Assembly: GCA_017996675.1 (NCBI GenBank)
Contig: JAGOGN010000006.1
Span: 1-23,495 of the forward strand
Direction of reading: 5' to 3'
DNA: 23,495 nucleotides
Source of the DNA: Lachnospiraceae bacterium
GTDB taxonomy: Bacteria > Bacillota_A > Clostridia > Lachnospirales > Lachnospiraceae
The position numbers were made by a program, and so were the translations under genes. Below are positions 5,725 to 12,264 of this stretch, one piece after another; within the stretch, counting starts at the first letter, position 1, and each line of letters starts with the position of its first letter. Below the pieces are notes generated by a model. The model saw only the letters and a program-made list of their open reading frames with translations. It was not told the origin of the DNA and did no database searches.

Positions 5725-6555
5725 ATGCACAAAAAGTATTTTATTAAATTTACTTTGTTACTGGGGCTACTAGTGATAATCAGCGGATGTGGAAATCGTA
5801 AAAGTGTGGATGAACCAAATACTGAACAAAGCACTACGCAAGAAAGCGAAACTATTAGTGAAGAAACTACTACCGAAGATATTCCAACAGATTATGCGTA
5901 TACTACTACAGTTTCTATAAATCCTCAGATAAAGTTATATTTAGATATTGAAAACTATATTTTAGGTGCTGAGTATTTGAACGACGATGCAAAAGATGCA
6001 TATGCTGATTTAAAATTAAAAGGTTTAATACTGGAAGACGGTATGGAACAAATAGTAACAGCTGCGATTGAAAAACAGTATTTAAAAGAGGGAATGGACA
6101 TATCAATTACAATTGATGATGTGACAAATCAAGATGTAGAAAAGGATAATCTACTATTTGGAATCAAAGATGATATAAGTCAATTATTAGATGATTCAAA
6201 TGTAACTGCGACTATTGTTGTAAATAGTGATTCACAAGACAACGAACAAGCAGAAATACAAAATCAAAGCTCTGAACAAGAATCTACCATGTGCTCTCGT
6301 TGCGGAGGCTCTGGAGAATGTGTGGGATGCCATGGTGGAAAGGATAAATGCCCTGCATGCAACGGTACTGGATACGAAACATGTCCTATGTGTGATGAAA
6401 ATGGATTAGATCATGGTCAAACATGTGCAACATGCGGTGGAACACATCACTACTTATGCACTCACTGTAAAGGAGTTGGAACAGCCATTGATTGCCCTGA
6501 ATGCGGAGGAACTTTTAAGTGTCAAGCTTGTGGCGGTACTGGAATACAAAAATAA
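5725..6555 (+). CDS. surface lipoprotein with RsgI-like middle domain and DnaJ-like cysteine-rich tail
   Basis: A 276-residue protein. A lipoprotein signal (hydrophobic residues about 8-19, lipobox ISGC with lipidated C22) is followed by a Ser/Thr/Glu-rich spacer (about 25-58). Residues about 60-130 (VSINPQIKLYLDIENYILGA and onward) resemble the extracytoplasmic middle domain of RsgI-type anti-sigma factors. The tail (about 190-276) contains eight CxxC motifs, several as CxxCxGxG, the zinc-binding pattern of DnaJ. A DnaJ-like zinc region outside the membrane is unusual; it might bind metal, respond to redox state, or bind unfolded protein. The ribosome binding site is AAGGAGG before ATG 5725. 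It is the first gene of an operon with the next two. Confidence 0.65.
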   Translation: MHKKYFIKFTLLLGLLVIISGCGNRKSVDEPNTEQSTTQESETISEETTTEDIPTDYAYTTTVSINPQIKLYLDIENYILGAEYLNDDAKDAYADLKLKGLILEDGMEQIVTAAIEKQYLKEGMDISITIDDVTNQDVEKDNLLFGIKDDISQLLDDSNVTATIVVNSDSQDNEQAEIQNQSSEQESTMCSRCGGSGECVGCHGGKDKCPACNGTGYETCPMCDENGLDHGQTCATCGGTHHYLCTHCKGVGTAIDCPECGGTFKCQACGGTGIQK

Positions 6556-6586
6556 AACACGTTAAACAGAAAGAGAGGATACAAAA

Positions 6587-8140
6587 ATGGTAAGAAAAAG
6601 AAAATGTATCATAGGAATATTATTAGTGTTGTGCATGGTTATTTTACAAGTTCCATTTGCCGTATCTGCACAAGGAACTAGATCAATTACAGTTACAAAC
6701 AATGAATCACATGGATCAATTTCATATTCCACGAATGGAACTGGTGATGATGCAAATGGAACAATCACAATGGGACAGTCATTTACGATTCCCAATGATG
6801 CAACATCTATTGATATTGCAATTAATCCAGAAGAAGGATATCGTATAGATTCCGAAAGTGGCATTGAAATAGGCGGTTCAAAAACGAAAGTAAATAGTGA
6901 GAATCATATTATTTATAATCAGCTCGATGAATTGGATCAGACTACCTCAATTAATGTTCTTATTCAGTTTCAATCTGATAATGGTGGAGAACAAGGTGGA
7001 GATCAGCCAAATCCTGGACCTGGAGATGAATCTCAAAGTCCAATTTCTCTTTACCTTGTTTGGAACGGCGGAACACAAATGATTGACGTGAACACCATAG
7101 AAAATCCGGAAAATATATTTACAGTTCCAAGCGATTGCGATTTTGACTCAATGAATGTATATGCAATTAGCGAAGGACAGGTAGCAGGAACAAATGATTT
7201 ATGCCTAAATAAAACAAATCAAGCGAATGATACAACACAAACAGTCCGAAGCTGGCATGTTACAGATTACTGGCAACCACCAATATTAGATGATGATGAT
7301 CCAATGAATGATCACCCAATTACAAATTATAATGTTAATTGCTCCATCACTATAGTAAAACAGTCATCTAGACCTGTTTCAATAGATTTCCCAAATGGAG
7401 AGAAAAAGGCTGATGGATGGGAGTTTGGTAATGTTCAATTAACTGATTTAGCCAGTGCAACTACTAAGGAAAAAGCAGTTATCCTTGAAACATATTATGA
7501 AAACTCAACAATTGCAATTGTTGATCCTTTTGAAAATGGATTTCAATCAATTGAAACCGTGGACATACCTCAAAATGCCGTAACTATACAGGGAGCAGGC
7601 ACGAACTCAGATCCGTTTTCAGCAACTATAAATTCTGATTTTTATGATACGGTTTTATTTAAGGTAACCTGTAACAATGGTGATGTAAGATATCTTAAAA
7701 TAGTTCGAAAAGGGATTGAAATACATCTATACACAAATAATTCTGGAGACACGGGGTATTTATCAGATACACTTCATGGTACACAACCAGGATGCCCGAT
7801 TGATTGGTCGGATGGTACTACAACGAAAATAATAGCAACCTATTATTATGATATGTCAAAAACTAGTACTGACTTTGATATGATAGCTACAATTAAACAC
7901 CAAGATGGAACAATAGAAATGAAGGTAATAGCTGGAATACAAGGGGAAGAGACATTATGCGTAGGAAATGGAACAAAAGGGGGCGATTACTTGATTTGGT
8001 CAGGTAATCCAGCAAATAAACCTTTATCAGTATCTGTAACTGCGGTTGCAACTGGCTCATTTTCTGGAAAAGTAACGCAATTTACTGGAGCTAGTTTTGG
8101 ATCAGGCGCAGGTGTTTCGTGGAAAGCAGACAATGAATAG
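6587..8140 (+). CDS. large secreted protein of unknown function
   Basis: A 517-residue protein with a clear signal peptide (basic start, hydrophobic residues about 8-24, cleavage near VSA-QG at about 28). After it comes a beta-rich region (about 32-120) reminiscent of divergent InlB-type repeats, an acidic Gly/Pro/Asn linker (about 130-150), and a long beta-rich region without a family I recognise. No membrane anchor or sorting signal is present at the C-terminus, so it is probably released or held by partners. The ribosome binding site is AGAGAGGA. The following gene's ribosome binding site overlaps this gene's stop codon, so the two are translationally coupled and likely made in fixed ratio. 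A binding or adhesion role is possible but unproven. Confidence 0.5.
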   Translation: MVRKRKCIIGILLVLCMVILQVPFAVSAQGTRSITVTNNESHGSISYSTNGTGDDANGTITMGQSFTIPNDATSIDIAINPEEGYRIDSESGIEIGGSKTKVNSENHIIYNQLDELDQTTSINVLIQFQSDNGGEQGGDQPNPGPGDESQSPISLYLVWNGGTQMIDVNTIENPENIFTVPSDCDFDSMNVYAISEGQVAGTNDLCLNKTNQANDTTQTVRSWHVTDYWQPPILDDDDPMNDHPITNYNVNCSITIVKQSSRPVSIDFPNGEKKADGWEFGNVQLTDLASATTKEKAVILETYYENSTIAIVDPFENGFQSIETVDIPQNAVTIQGAGTNSDPFSATINSDFYDTVLFKVTCNNGDVRYLKIVRKGIEIHLYTNNSGDTGYLSDTLHGTQPGCPIDWSDGTTTKIIATYYYDMSKTSTDFDMIATIKHQDGTIEMKVIAGIQGEETLCVGNGTKGGDYLIWSGNPANKPLSVSVTAVATGSFSGKVTQFTGASFGSGAGVSWKADNE

Positions 8141-8151
8141 GAGGTTCCTTG

Positions 8152-8703
8152 ATGAATAAGAATTATAAGATAAGATTTTTTTTGACTATGTTATTAATGA
8201 TATGCACGCTTGTAATCCCTGTTCAAAGTGTGATGGCTGCTAATGTTCTTTCTGTAAGTGGAAAATTAAAGGACAATATGTTGACAGTATCAGGGACAAC
8301 AGATGCATCAGTTATTGCAGCTGTGATTTGTGTTTATAATAGTGACGAATCTGAATTATTAGCGATGGAAAGTGTTTCTGTTTCCAATGGAACATATAGT
8401 AATGAATTTTCAAACAGAACGTTTTCAGGAGATACTTATATCGTTAAAGTAGCTGATTATGATGGTGGAACATATAACACTATAACTGTTAAAAAAGAAA
8501 ATGATGCAGCAAATATAGATAACCCACAGAACACAACAGATGTTCCGCAAAAAACTACTGTTGATACAAGTACTGGGACTAAATCACCCGAGACTGGCGA
8601 TACATCATATGCTATTGATTGGTGTATATTATTGCTGCTTAGCGGTTCCTTATTGATTATTATAGGCTCATTAAATAATAAGAAAATAACAAAAGTTTTA
8701 TAG
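8152..8703 (+). CDS. cell-wall-anchored surface protein with variant sorting signal
   Basis: A 183-residue protein with a signal peptide (about residues 8-29, ending VMAAN), one small beta-sandwich-like domain (about 30-115), a Thr/Asn/Pro-rich stalk, and a C-terminal sorting signal: SPETGD, a hydrophobic stretch, and a basic tail (NNKKITKVL). The SPETG box is a variant of LPxTG, so it is probably attached to the wall by a host sortase; none is encoded here. The start is ATG 8152 rather than TTG 8149, with AGGAGG at 8139-8144 overlapping the previous stop codon. It likely anchors or partners the large secreted protein encoded just upstream. Confidence 0.65.
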   Translation: MNKNYKIRFFLTMLLMICTLVIPVQSVMAANVLSVSGKLKDNMLTVSGTTDASVIAAVICVYNSDESELLAMESVSVSNGTYSNEFSNRTFSGDTYIVKVADYDGGTYNTITVKKENDAANIDNPQNTTDVPQKTTVDTSTGTKSPETGDTSYAIDWCILLLLSGSLLIIIGSLNNKKITKVL

Positions 8704-8707
8704 TAAA

Positions 8708-8748
8708 AATGCCATCAAAGAAATGAAACATGCTTCTTTGGTGGCATT
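8708..8748. terminator. bidirectional terminator between cargo operon and nuclease gene
   Basis: A 15-bp stem (8708-8722 with 8734-8748, one G-U pair) and an 11-base loop lie between convergent genes. On the minus strand the stem is followed by TTTTTA, a good terminator for the nuclease gene. On the plus strand the T-tract is weaker (CATTTATT). Confidence 0.75.
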
Positions 8749-8751
8749 CAT

Positions 8752-9741
8752 TTATTCTTCTATTCCAGGAATATTAACTAATTCCTGTAGTTTCTTTTGG
8801 AGCACTGCTTTATCAGGCAGTTTTAACTGATATTCTGATACTAGCATCGGTGACATTGTTCTGCTCATGGAGTATTCAACAACTTCGTCATTTTTTGAAG
8901 CGCATAGGAGCAAGCCAACACTTGGATTTTCATCGGACTTTTTCACTTGACGATCAAGCGCTTCAAGATAGAAATCTAATTGAGATACATATCCAGGTTT
9001 GAATTTCCCGACTTTTAATTCAATGGCAACAAGACATTTTAAATCTCTATGATAAAATACAAGATCTGAATAAAAATCATCACCACCAACTTGTAAACGA
9101 TATTCTTCCCCGACAAAAGTAAAGTCTCTTCCCAATTCTAATATGAATTGTTTCATATTCTCTACTAACGCTTTTCGCAAATCATTTTCATGAAATTTAT
9201 CTGGAAGATCCAAAAACTCAATGACATACGAATCTAAAAATGGAATTTGTGATTTGTTTGATATTGGTTCAGGCAAAAGTTTTTCTTTAGATAGCATATA
9301 TCGTTCATAATATCCACTATCGATTTGGCGTTGCAATTCTCTTGCAGAATAGGATTCTTTGACGCAAAGTGTAATATAAAAATGTCTCTCTTCAATTGTT
9401 TTCGATTTGGATAGAATGGCAAGATGATTACTCCAACTAATTTGTGTCAACACTGTTGTCACAAATTCATCATCCTTATATATTTCATAAAACTGTTTCA
9501 TTCTATATAAACCTCTACGATTAAATCCTTTGATTCCGGGAAATTGATTTTGAATATATTCAGACATTGAATCTATATAGGAATCTCCAAAAGAAGCAGC
9601 TTTTGATTCGTTAGAGAGCAATTCACCTACTGCCCAATACATTTTTATCATTTCTTCATTTACTTTTTTGAGCGCATTACTTTTCGATGTTTCAATAATA
9701 TCTGTAACCCTTGAAAAAGATAATTTCATTTCATCAGACAT
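8752..9741 (-). CDS. PD-(D/E)XK nuclease domain protein, DUF1016/YhcG family
   Basis: A 329-residue protein. The N-terminal helical DUF1016 region (about 10-150) contains the conserved block VLTQISWSNHLAIL (97-110). The C-terminal PD-(D/E)XK-like core shows D226 (SDLVFYH) and E241-x-K243 (AIELKVGKF), so the catalytic residues appear intact. The family is a putative nuclease often found on mobile and defence-associated loci; its substrate is not established to my knowledge. It lies 54 bases downstream of the XRE repressor gene, in the same direction, so they are probably co-transcribed. A 29-bp sequence inside the gene (codons about 93-102) is repeated inverted in its own leader. It could be a defence gene or an element-stability gene. 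Confidence 0.8.
   Translation of the reverse strand: MSDEMKLSFSRVTDIIETSKSNALKKVNEEMIKMYWAVGELLSNESKAASFGDSYIDSMSEYIQNQFPGIKGFNRRGLYRMKQFYEIYKDDEFVTTVLTQISWSNHLAILSKSKTIEERHFYITLCVKESYSARELQRQIDSGYYERYMLSKEKLLPEPISNKSQIPFLDSYVIEFLDLPDKFHENDLRKALVENMKQFILELGRDFTFVGEEYRLQVGGDDFYSDLVFYHRDLKCLVAIELKVGKFKPGYVSQLDFYLEALDRQVKKSDENPSVGLLLCASKNDEVVEYSMSRTMSPMLVSEYQLKLPDKAVLQKKLQELVNIPGIEE
9438..9466 (-). repeat. 29-bp inverted repeat, copy inside nuclease gene
   Basis: This 29-bp sequence is the exact reverse complement of 9760-9788. Each copy is itself nearly palindromic (TTTGTG-CAACA type arms, one central mismatch pair). This copy encodes the conserved FVTTVLTQI block of the nuclease, so it is probably the source copy. 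Confidence 0.9.
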
Positions 9742-9759
9742 AATAAAGGTTCCTTTCTG

Positions 9760-9788
9760 ATTTGTGACAACAGTGTTGACACAAATTA
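9760..9788 (+). repeat. 29-bp inverted repeat, copy in XRE-nuclease intergenic leader
   Basis: An exact inverted copy of 9438-9466. It fills most of the 54-base gap between the XRE stop codon and the nuclease start. The two copies bracket the nuclease start codon and its first about 92 codons (293 bases between them). In one transcript they could pair over 29 bp. Confidence 0.9.
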
Positions 9789-9795
9789 TATTTAC

Positions 9796-10275
9796 TTAAT
9801 TTTCTTGAACAGTTCCGATTGTTTTAATTTCTTCTTCTCTCATAGGATCCGTATACATGTTCATAATCATTGCTAGTTGTGTAAAGAGTTGTTTGCGTCC
9901 TTCTTCATTCAAAGAATAGAATCCTGTAAGCAATTGATCAATCTTATCTAAGTCATCTTTTCCAATCATTTGCATTAGTGGTGTCATGCGATATTTGATA
10001 TAACGCGAAACTCTTCCGTCATCAAGCCATCCGTCAAGTCCAGATGGCAAGCTTGGCATTACTTCCCCTTCATCATATGGATTTTGTTTACAAAATTCAG
10101 ATATATCTACATTTAGCACATTTGCAAAGCGCAATGCAAAATCAAATCGTATAGAGGAATCTCTTTTAATAATTGAATAAATTGTTTGTGAGCTGACTTC
10201 CGTTCTTCTTGAAAATTCCATCACGGACATACCACGTTCATCAAGTACCTCTTTTAATCTTTTCCCATATCCCAT
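9796..10275 (-). CDS. XRE-family repressor, probable control protein of excision
   Basis: A 159-residue protein with an N-terminal XRE helix-turn-helix (about residues 5-58; LKEVLDERGMSVMEFSRRTE, then VSSQTIYSIIK) and a helical C-terminal part (about 75-155) for oligomerisation or signal input. The start is ATG 10275 with GGAGG at 10284-10288; a TTG three bases earlier is less likely. It is divergent from xis-int, and the 176-base gap holds five TGCATAA-type boxes. This is the arrangement of repressors that keep an element integrated, such as ImmR of ICEBs1. The usual partner protease is absent; the downstream gene is a nuclease instead. Repressor function is inferred from layout. Confidence 0.75.
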   Translation of the reverse strand: MGYGKRLKEVLDERGMSVMEFSRRTEVSSQTIYSIIKRDSSIRFDFALRFANVLNVDISEFCKQNPYDEGEVMPSLPSGLDGWLDDGRVSRYIKYRMTPLMQMIGKDDLDKIDQLLTGFYSLNEEGRKQLFTQLAMIMNMYTDPMREEEIKTIGTVQEN

Positions 10276-10301
10276 CAATCAATCCTCCTATTATTGTTCT
10301 C

Positions 10302-10435
10302 TTTTATGCAATAAATTATATCATATGCATAAAAATTATGCAATTAGATAATAAATTATTCTATTGCATAAAAAATACTTGACATATTATTCATAAAGAT
10401 ATATTATTACACTATAATTATTCAAATGCATAAAA
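10302..10435. promoter_or_regulatory. cluster of five TGCATAA-type operator boxes between repressor and xis
   Basis: Related boxes lie at 10302-10313 (TTTTATGCAATA), 10324-10335 (TATGCATAAAAA), 10336-10345 (TTATGCAATT), 10362-10373 (TATTGCATAAAA, the reverse complement of the first in 11 of 12 bases or better) and 10425-10435 (AATGCATAAAA). The fourth lies just upstream of the xis -35 and the fifth just before the xis ribosome binding site. They are the likely binding sites of the XRE protein on both divergent promoters. Confidence 0.6.
10379..10407 (+). promoter_or_regulatory. promoter of the xis-int operon
   Basis: -35 TTGACA at 10379-10384, a 17-base spacer and -10 TATTAT at 10402-10407. 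A second -10-like TATAAT is at 10413-10418. Operator boxes flank it on both sides. Confidence 0.7.
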
Positions 10436-10451
10436 CAAGGAGGTGAAGTCA

Positions 10452-10640
10452 ATGTTAAATGAATATCCAGATGTAATGAGTGTGGAACAGGTTGCAGAAG
10501 CATTAAATGTTTGCAGACCATGTGTTTACAATCTCATCAAAGATTCAGAGATACTTGCCAGACGAATTGGTAAGGTATACAGAATCCCAAAACAGAGTGT
10601 TATTACATTTATTTGTGGTGACGAGAAGAAAGGAGCATAA
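10452..10640 (+). CDS. xis: excisionase (HTH_17 type DNA-binding protein)
   Basis: A 62-residue basic protein with a MerR-like helix-turn-helix (VMSVEQVAEALNVCRPCVYN) and a wing ending in RRIGKVYRIPKQSVITFI, the usual form of small excisionases beside Tn916/ICE-type integrases. It should bend the attachment-site DNA and direct the integrase to excision. ATG 10452 fits AAGGAGG at 10437-10443 (8-base gap); a GTG at 10443 overlaps the ribosome binding site and is rejected. The integrase gene follows after 2 bases, so both are made from one message under control of the divergent XRE repressor. Confidence 0.8.
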   Translation: MLNEYPDVMSVEQVAEALNVCRPCVYNLIKDSEILARRIGKVYRIPKQSVITFICGDEKKGA

Positions 10641-10642
10641 GA

Positions 10643-11881
10643 TTGGGACTAACAGAAAAGAAAGGTATCTACTATGCAGTCACAAAGTATAAGGGATCAG
10701 ATGGTAAATGGAAAACAAAATTTATTTCCACAAAGATTAAGGTAAGTGATCATCGCAAAAAGGAAGCAAAGGAAATCGCAGCTAAGCTGATTGCAGATTT
10801 CAATTCTTCTTTATGCGGTGACCACAGCCAGCTTACCATCAGTGAGTATTCGGAGATATGGTTTGAACATATGAAACCAATCATTCGATCTAACACGATG
10901 GATTCATACAAACGTGATATGAATCGGCATGTAATACCACTATTAGGGAAAAAGAAAATAAACCAGTTGCATCAGAAGGATGTAGAAAATTTTATTCATC
11001 AGGAAATTCGTATCTGCGATGAACGTGCAAAGGCACAGGCGATTATCAGGGCTGATGCAGAAGCAAAAGGGGAAATACCGAAATTTGCAGCACAGTTCTC
11101 CCCATTCTACAAATCCATTAAGAAGCATGTAAATGTATTAAGCGAGATGCTTAATTATGCAGTATCTGTGGATGATGTGCAGTATAATGTTGCAGATAAA
11201 ATTGATAAGTCCATTTTCCGCAAATTGGCGGGGGATAAATTCAGAGGTTCAGCTTATACAATGGAAGAAACCGCAGAATTGCAGAGACTTGTTATGGGTA
11301 CGGAGATTGAAGTTCCAGTTATGTTGGCTCTTATGCTTGCATTAAGACGATCAGAAGTGATTGGCCTTAGATGGTCAGCAATTGATTTTGAGGATAATAT
11401 TGTTCATATCAATCACACATGCATCATTGAGGATAATAAACCAAAGTATGTTGATTTGACAAAGAATAGTTCCTCAAGAACAGATATGTATTTAGCGGAG
11501 AATGTAAAGGCGTATCTTCTATCAGTGAGAATGCATCAGGAAGAGGATAAGAAGTTATTTGGAAAAGGATATAAGGACAGTGATTATATCTGTAGATATG
11601 CAGATGGTACCTTAATGAAACCGAATTACGTATCACATAACTTTAAACGTTTCTTAGAGAGAAATCATCTTAGGGCAATTCGATTCCATGACTTACGCCA
11701 TACAGCAGGTAGTACAATTTTAAATCAGACTGGGGATTTAAAGCTTACTTCGGAATATTTAAGACATTCATCAATTCAGGTAACTGGGGATATCTACTCG
11801 CACGTAGATATGGGAAGAAAGAAAGCAGCTGCAGATATCTTAGCAGCCAATATTGTAACTAATAATGAGAGCAACTTTTAG
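10643..11881 (+). CDS. int: tyrosine integrase of the tRNA-Leu element
   Basis: A 412-residue phage/ICE-type integrase. Residues about 1-55 form an arm-binding domain (GIYYAVTKYKGSDGKWKTKF), about 65-175 a core-binding domain with an insertion near 128-150, and about 205-405 the catalytic domain. The catalytic residues are visible: R235 (ALRRSEVIGL), H349 and R352 (HDLRH), H375 (LRHSS) and Y385 (DIYSH). The start is TTG 10643 with AAAGGAG 7 bases before it; no ATG is near. The gene ends 176 bases before the right attachment core, and its stop codon touches the arm-type repeats. It should recombine the element at the anticodon loop of tRNA-Leu(UAG). Confidence 0.93.
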   Translation: MGLTEKKGIYYAVTKYKGSDGKWKTKFISTKIKVSDHRKKEAKEIAAKLIADFNSSLCGDHSQLTISEYSEIWFEHMKPIIRSNTMDSYKRDMNRHVIPLLGKKKINQLHQKDVENFIHQEIRICDERAKAQAIIRADAEAKGEIPKFAAQFSPFYKSIKKHVNVLSEMLNYAVSVDDVQYNVADKIDKSIFRKLAGDKFRGSAYTMEETAELQRLVMGTEIEVPVMLALMLALRRSEVIGLRWSAIDFEDNIVHINHTCIIEDNKPKYVDLTKNSSSRTDMYLAENVKAYLLSVRMHQEEDKKLFGKGYKDSDYICRYADGTLMKPNYVSHNFKRFLERNHLRAIRFHDLRHTAGSTILNQTGDLKLTSEYLRHSSIQVTGDIYSHVDMGRKKAAADILAANIVTNNESNF

Positions 11882-11917
11882 TAGAACTGGAAAAAGTTCT
11901 ACCAAAGTTCTACCAAA
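11881..11917. repeat. right-end integrase arm-type sites
   Basis: Two AGTTCTACCAAA copies at 11895-11906 and 11906-11917 (11-base period) are preceded by an inverted GTAGAACT (11881-11888), forming an 8-bp inverted repeat with the first copy. The 12-mer is identical to the pair at the left end. A shorter match, TTCTACCA, lies at 12041-12048, ten bases from the right core. Confidence 0.6.
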
Positions 11918-12057
11918 AGTGCTCCAAGAACAATCCGAGAAAATAAAAGGAAAGACAATTAAATATAGAAAGAAATGCTCATACAGCCTGTAAATACAAG
12001 GGGTTAGATGAGATTAAAATATCATAGACTACAAGAGGTTTTCTACCATGCATAATC
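11918..12057. other. right terminal region of the element, no gene seen
   Basis: These 140 bases lie between the arm-type repeats and the right core. They hold one partial arm repeat (12041-12048) and no open frame or clear terminator. They should form the left part of attP in the excised circle, directly joined there to the bases before the element's tRNA-Leu. Confidence 0.6.
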
Positions 12058-12105
12058 TTTAGGTTCTGGTGGGAGACCGTGCAGGTTCAAGTCCTGTCAC
12101 CCGCA
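12058..12105 (+). pseudogene. 3' part of split host tRNA-Leu(UAG), right attachment site attR
   Basis: It begins with the core TTTAGGTTCT (12058-12067) and continues with the rest of the 3' anticodon stem (TCTGG), a short variable arm (GGG-AGA-CC), the T-arm GCAGG/CCTGT with TTCAAGT, the acceptor strand CACCCGC (12098-12104) and discriminator A12105. All stems match the 5' part at 1516-1557 and not the element's tRNA at 1580. It has no promoter of its own facing it and cannot make a tRNA while the element is integrated. Confidence 0.9.
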
Positions 12106-12137
12106 TAATTTTTTAATCTAGGATATATAAAGAAAAT

Positions 12138-12180
12138 AGAGCTGAAGCCTTTTAAATCAAAGGGTTTCGGCTCTGTTTTT
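12138..12180 (+). terminator. terminator of the original host tRNA-Leu unit
   Basis: An imperfect stem of about 14 bp (AGAGCTGAAGCC... with ...GGTTTCGGCTCT) and a run of T at 12176-12181 lie 32 bases after the tRNA 3' end. Confidence 0.8.
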
Positions 12181-12229
12181 TATTTGTTCATGATTTTGAA
12201 ATAAATTTTAACAAACTGTGAATTTTCTG

Positions 12230-12258
12230 TTGACAAATAAAGACGGAGCAACTATAAT
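12230..12258 (+). promoter_or_regulatory. full-consensus promoter without a downstream ORF
   Basis: TTGACA at 12230-12235, a 17-base spacer and TATAAT at 12253-12258 match the sigma-A consensus completely. It points right, toward a terminator about 75 bases on and a convergent gene, with no reading frame between. Confidence 0.8.
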
Positions 12259-12264
12259 AACCTT

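Larger units (their letters stand above)
1548..12067. mobile_element. integrative and mobilizable element (about 10.5 kb) inserted in tRNA-Leu(UAG)
   Basis: The element is bounded by 10-bp direct repeats TTTAGGTTCT at 1548-1557 and 12058-12067, which lie at the break points of a tRNA-Leu gene. Just inside the right end it carries xis and int. Repeats AGTTCTACCAAA near both ends are likely integrase arm sites. It has its own MobV relaxase and oriT candidate but no coupling protein or mating-pore genes, so it should transfer only with a helper conjugative element. Cargo is a four-gene surface/regulatory module (4216-8703) and an XRE-nuclease pair (8752-10275). Excision at the cores would restore an 80-nt, fully paired host tRNA-Leu. 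The element also carries an intact tRNA-Leu(UAG) of its own 22 bases inside the left core. Confidence 0.9.

Noticed and set aside
9438..9788. 29-bp repeat as remains of a second nuclease gene copy
   Set aside because: Identity stops abruptly at both ends of the 29 bp, and the flanks of the leader copy show no further similarity to the gene.
1612..12067. Element left end placed in the second tRNA-Leu, which also contains TTTAGGTTCT (1612-1621)
   Set aside because: Joining its 5' half to the 3' part at 12058 gives mismatches in the acceptor stem (GCGGATA with CACCCGC) and in the anticodon stem (ATAGA with TCTGG). The tRNA at 1516 pairs perfectly.
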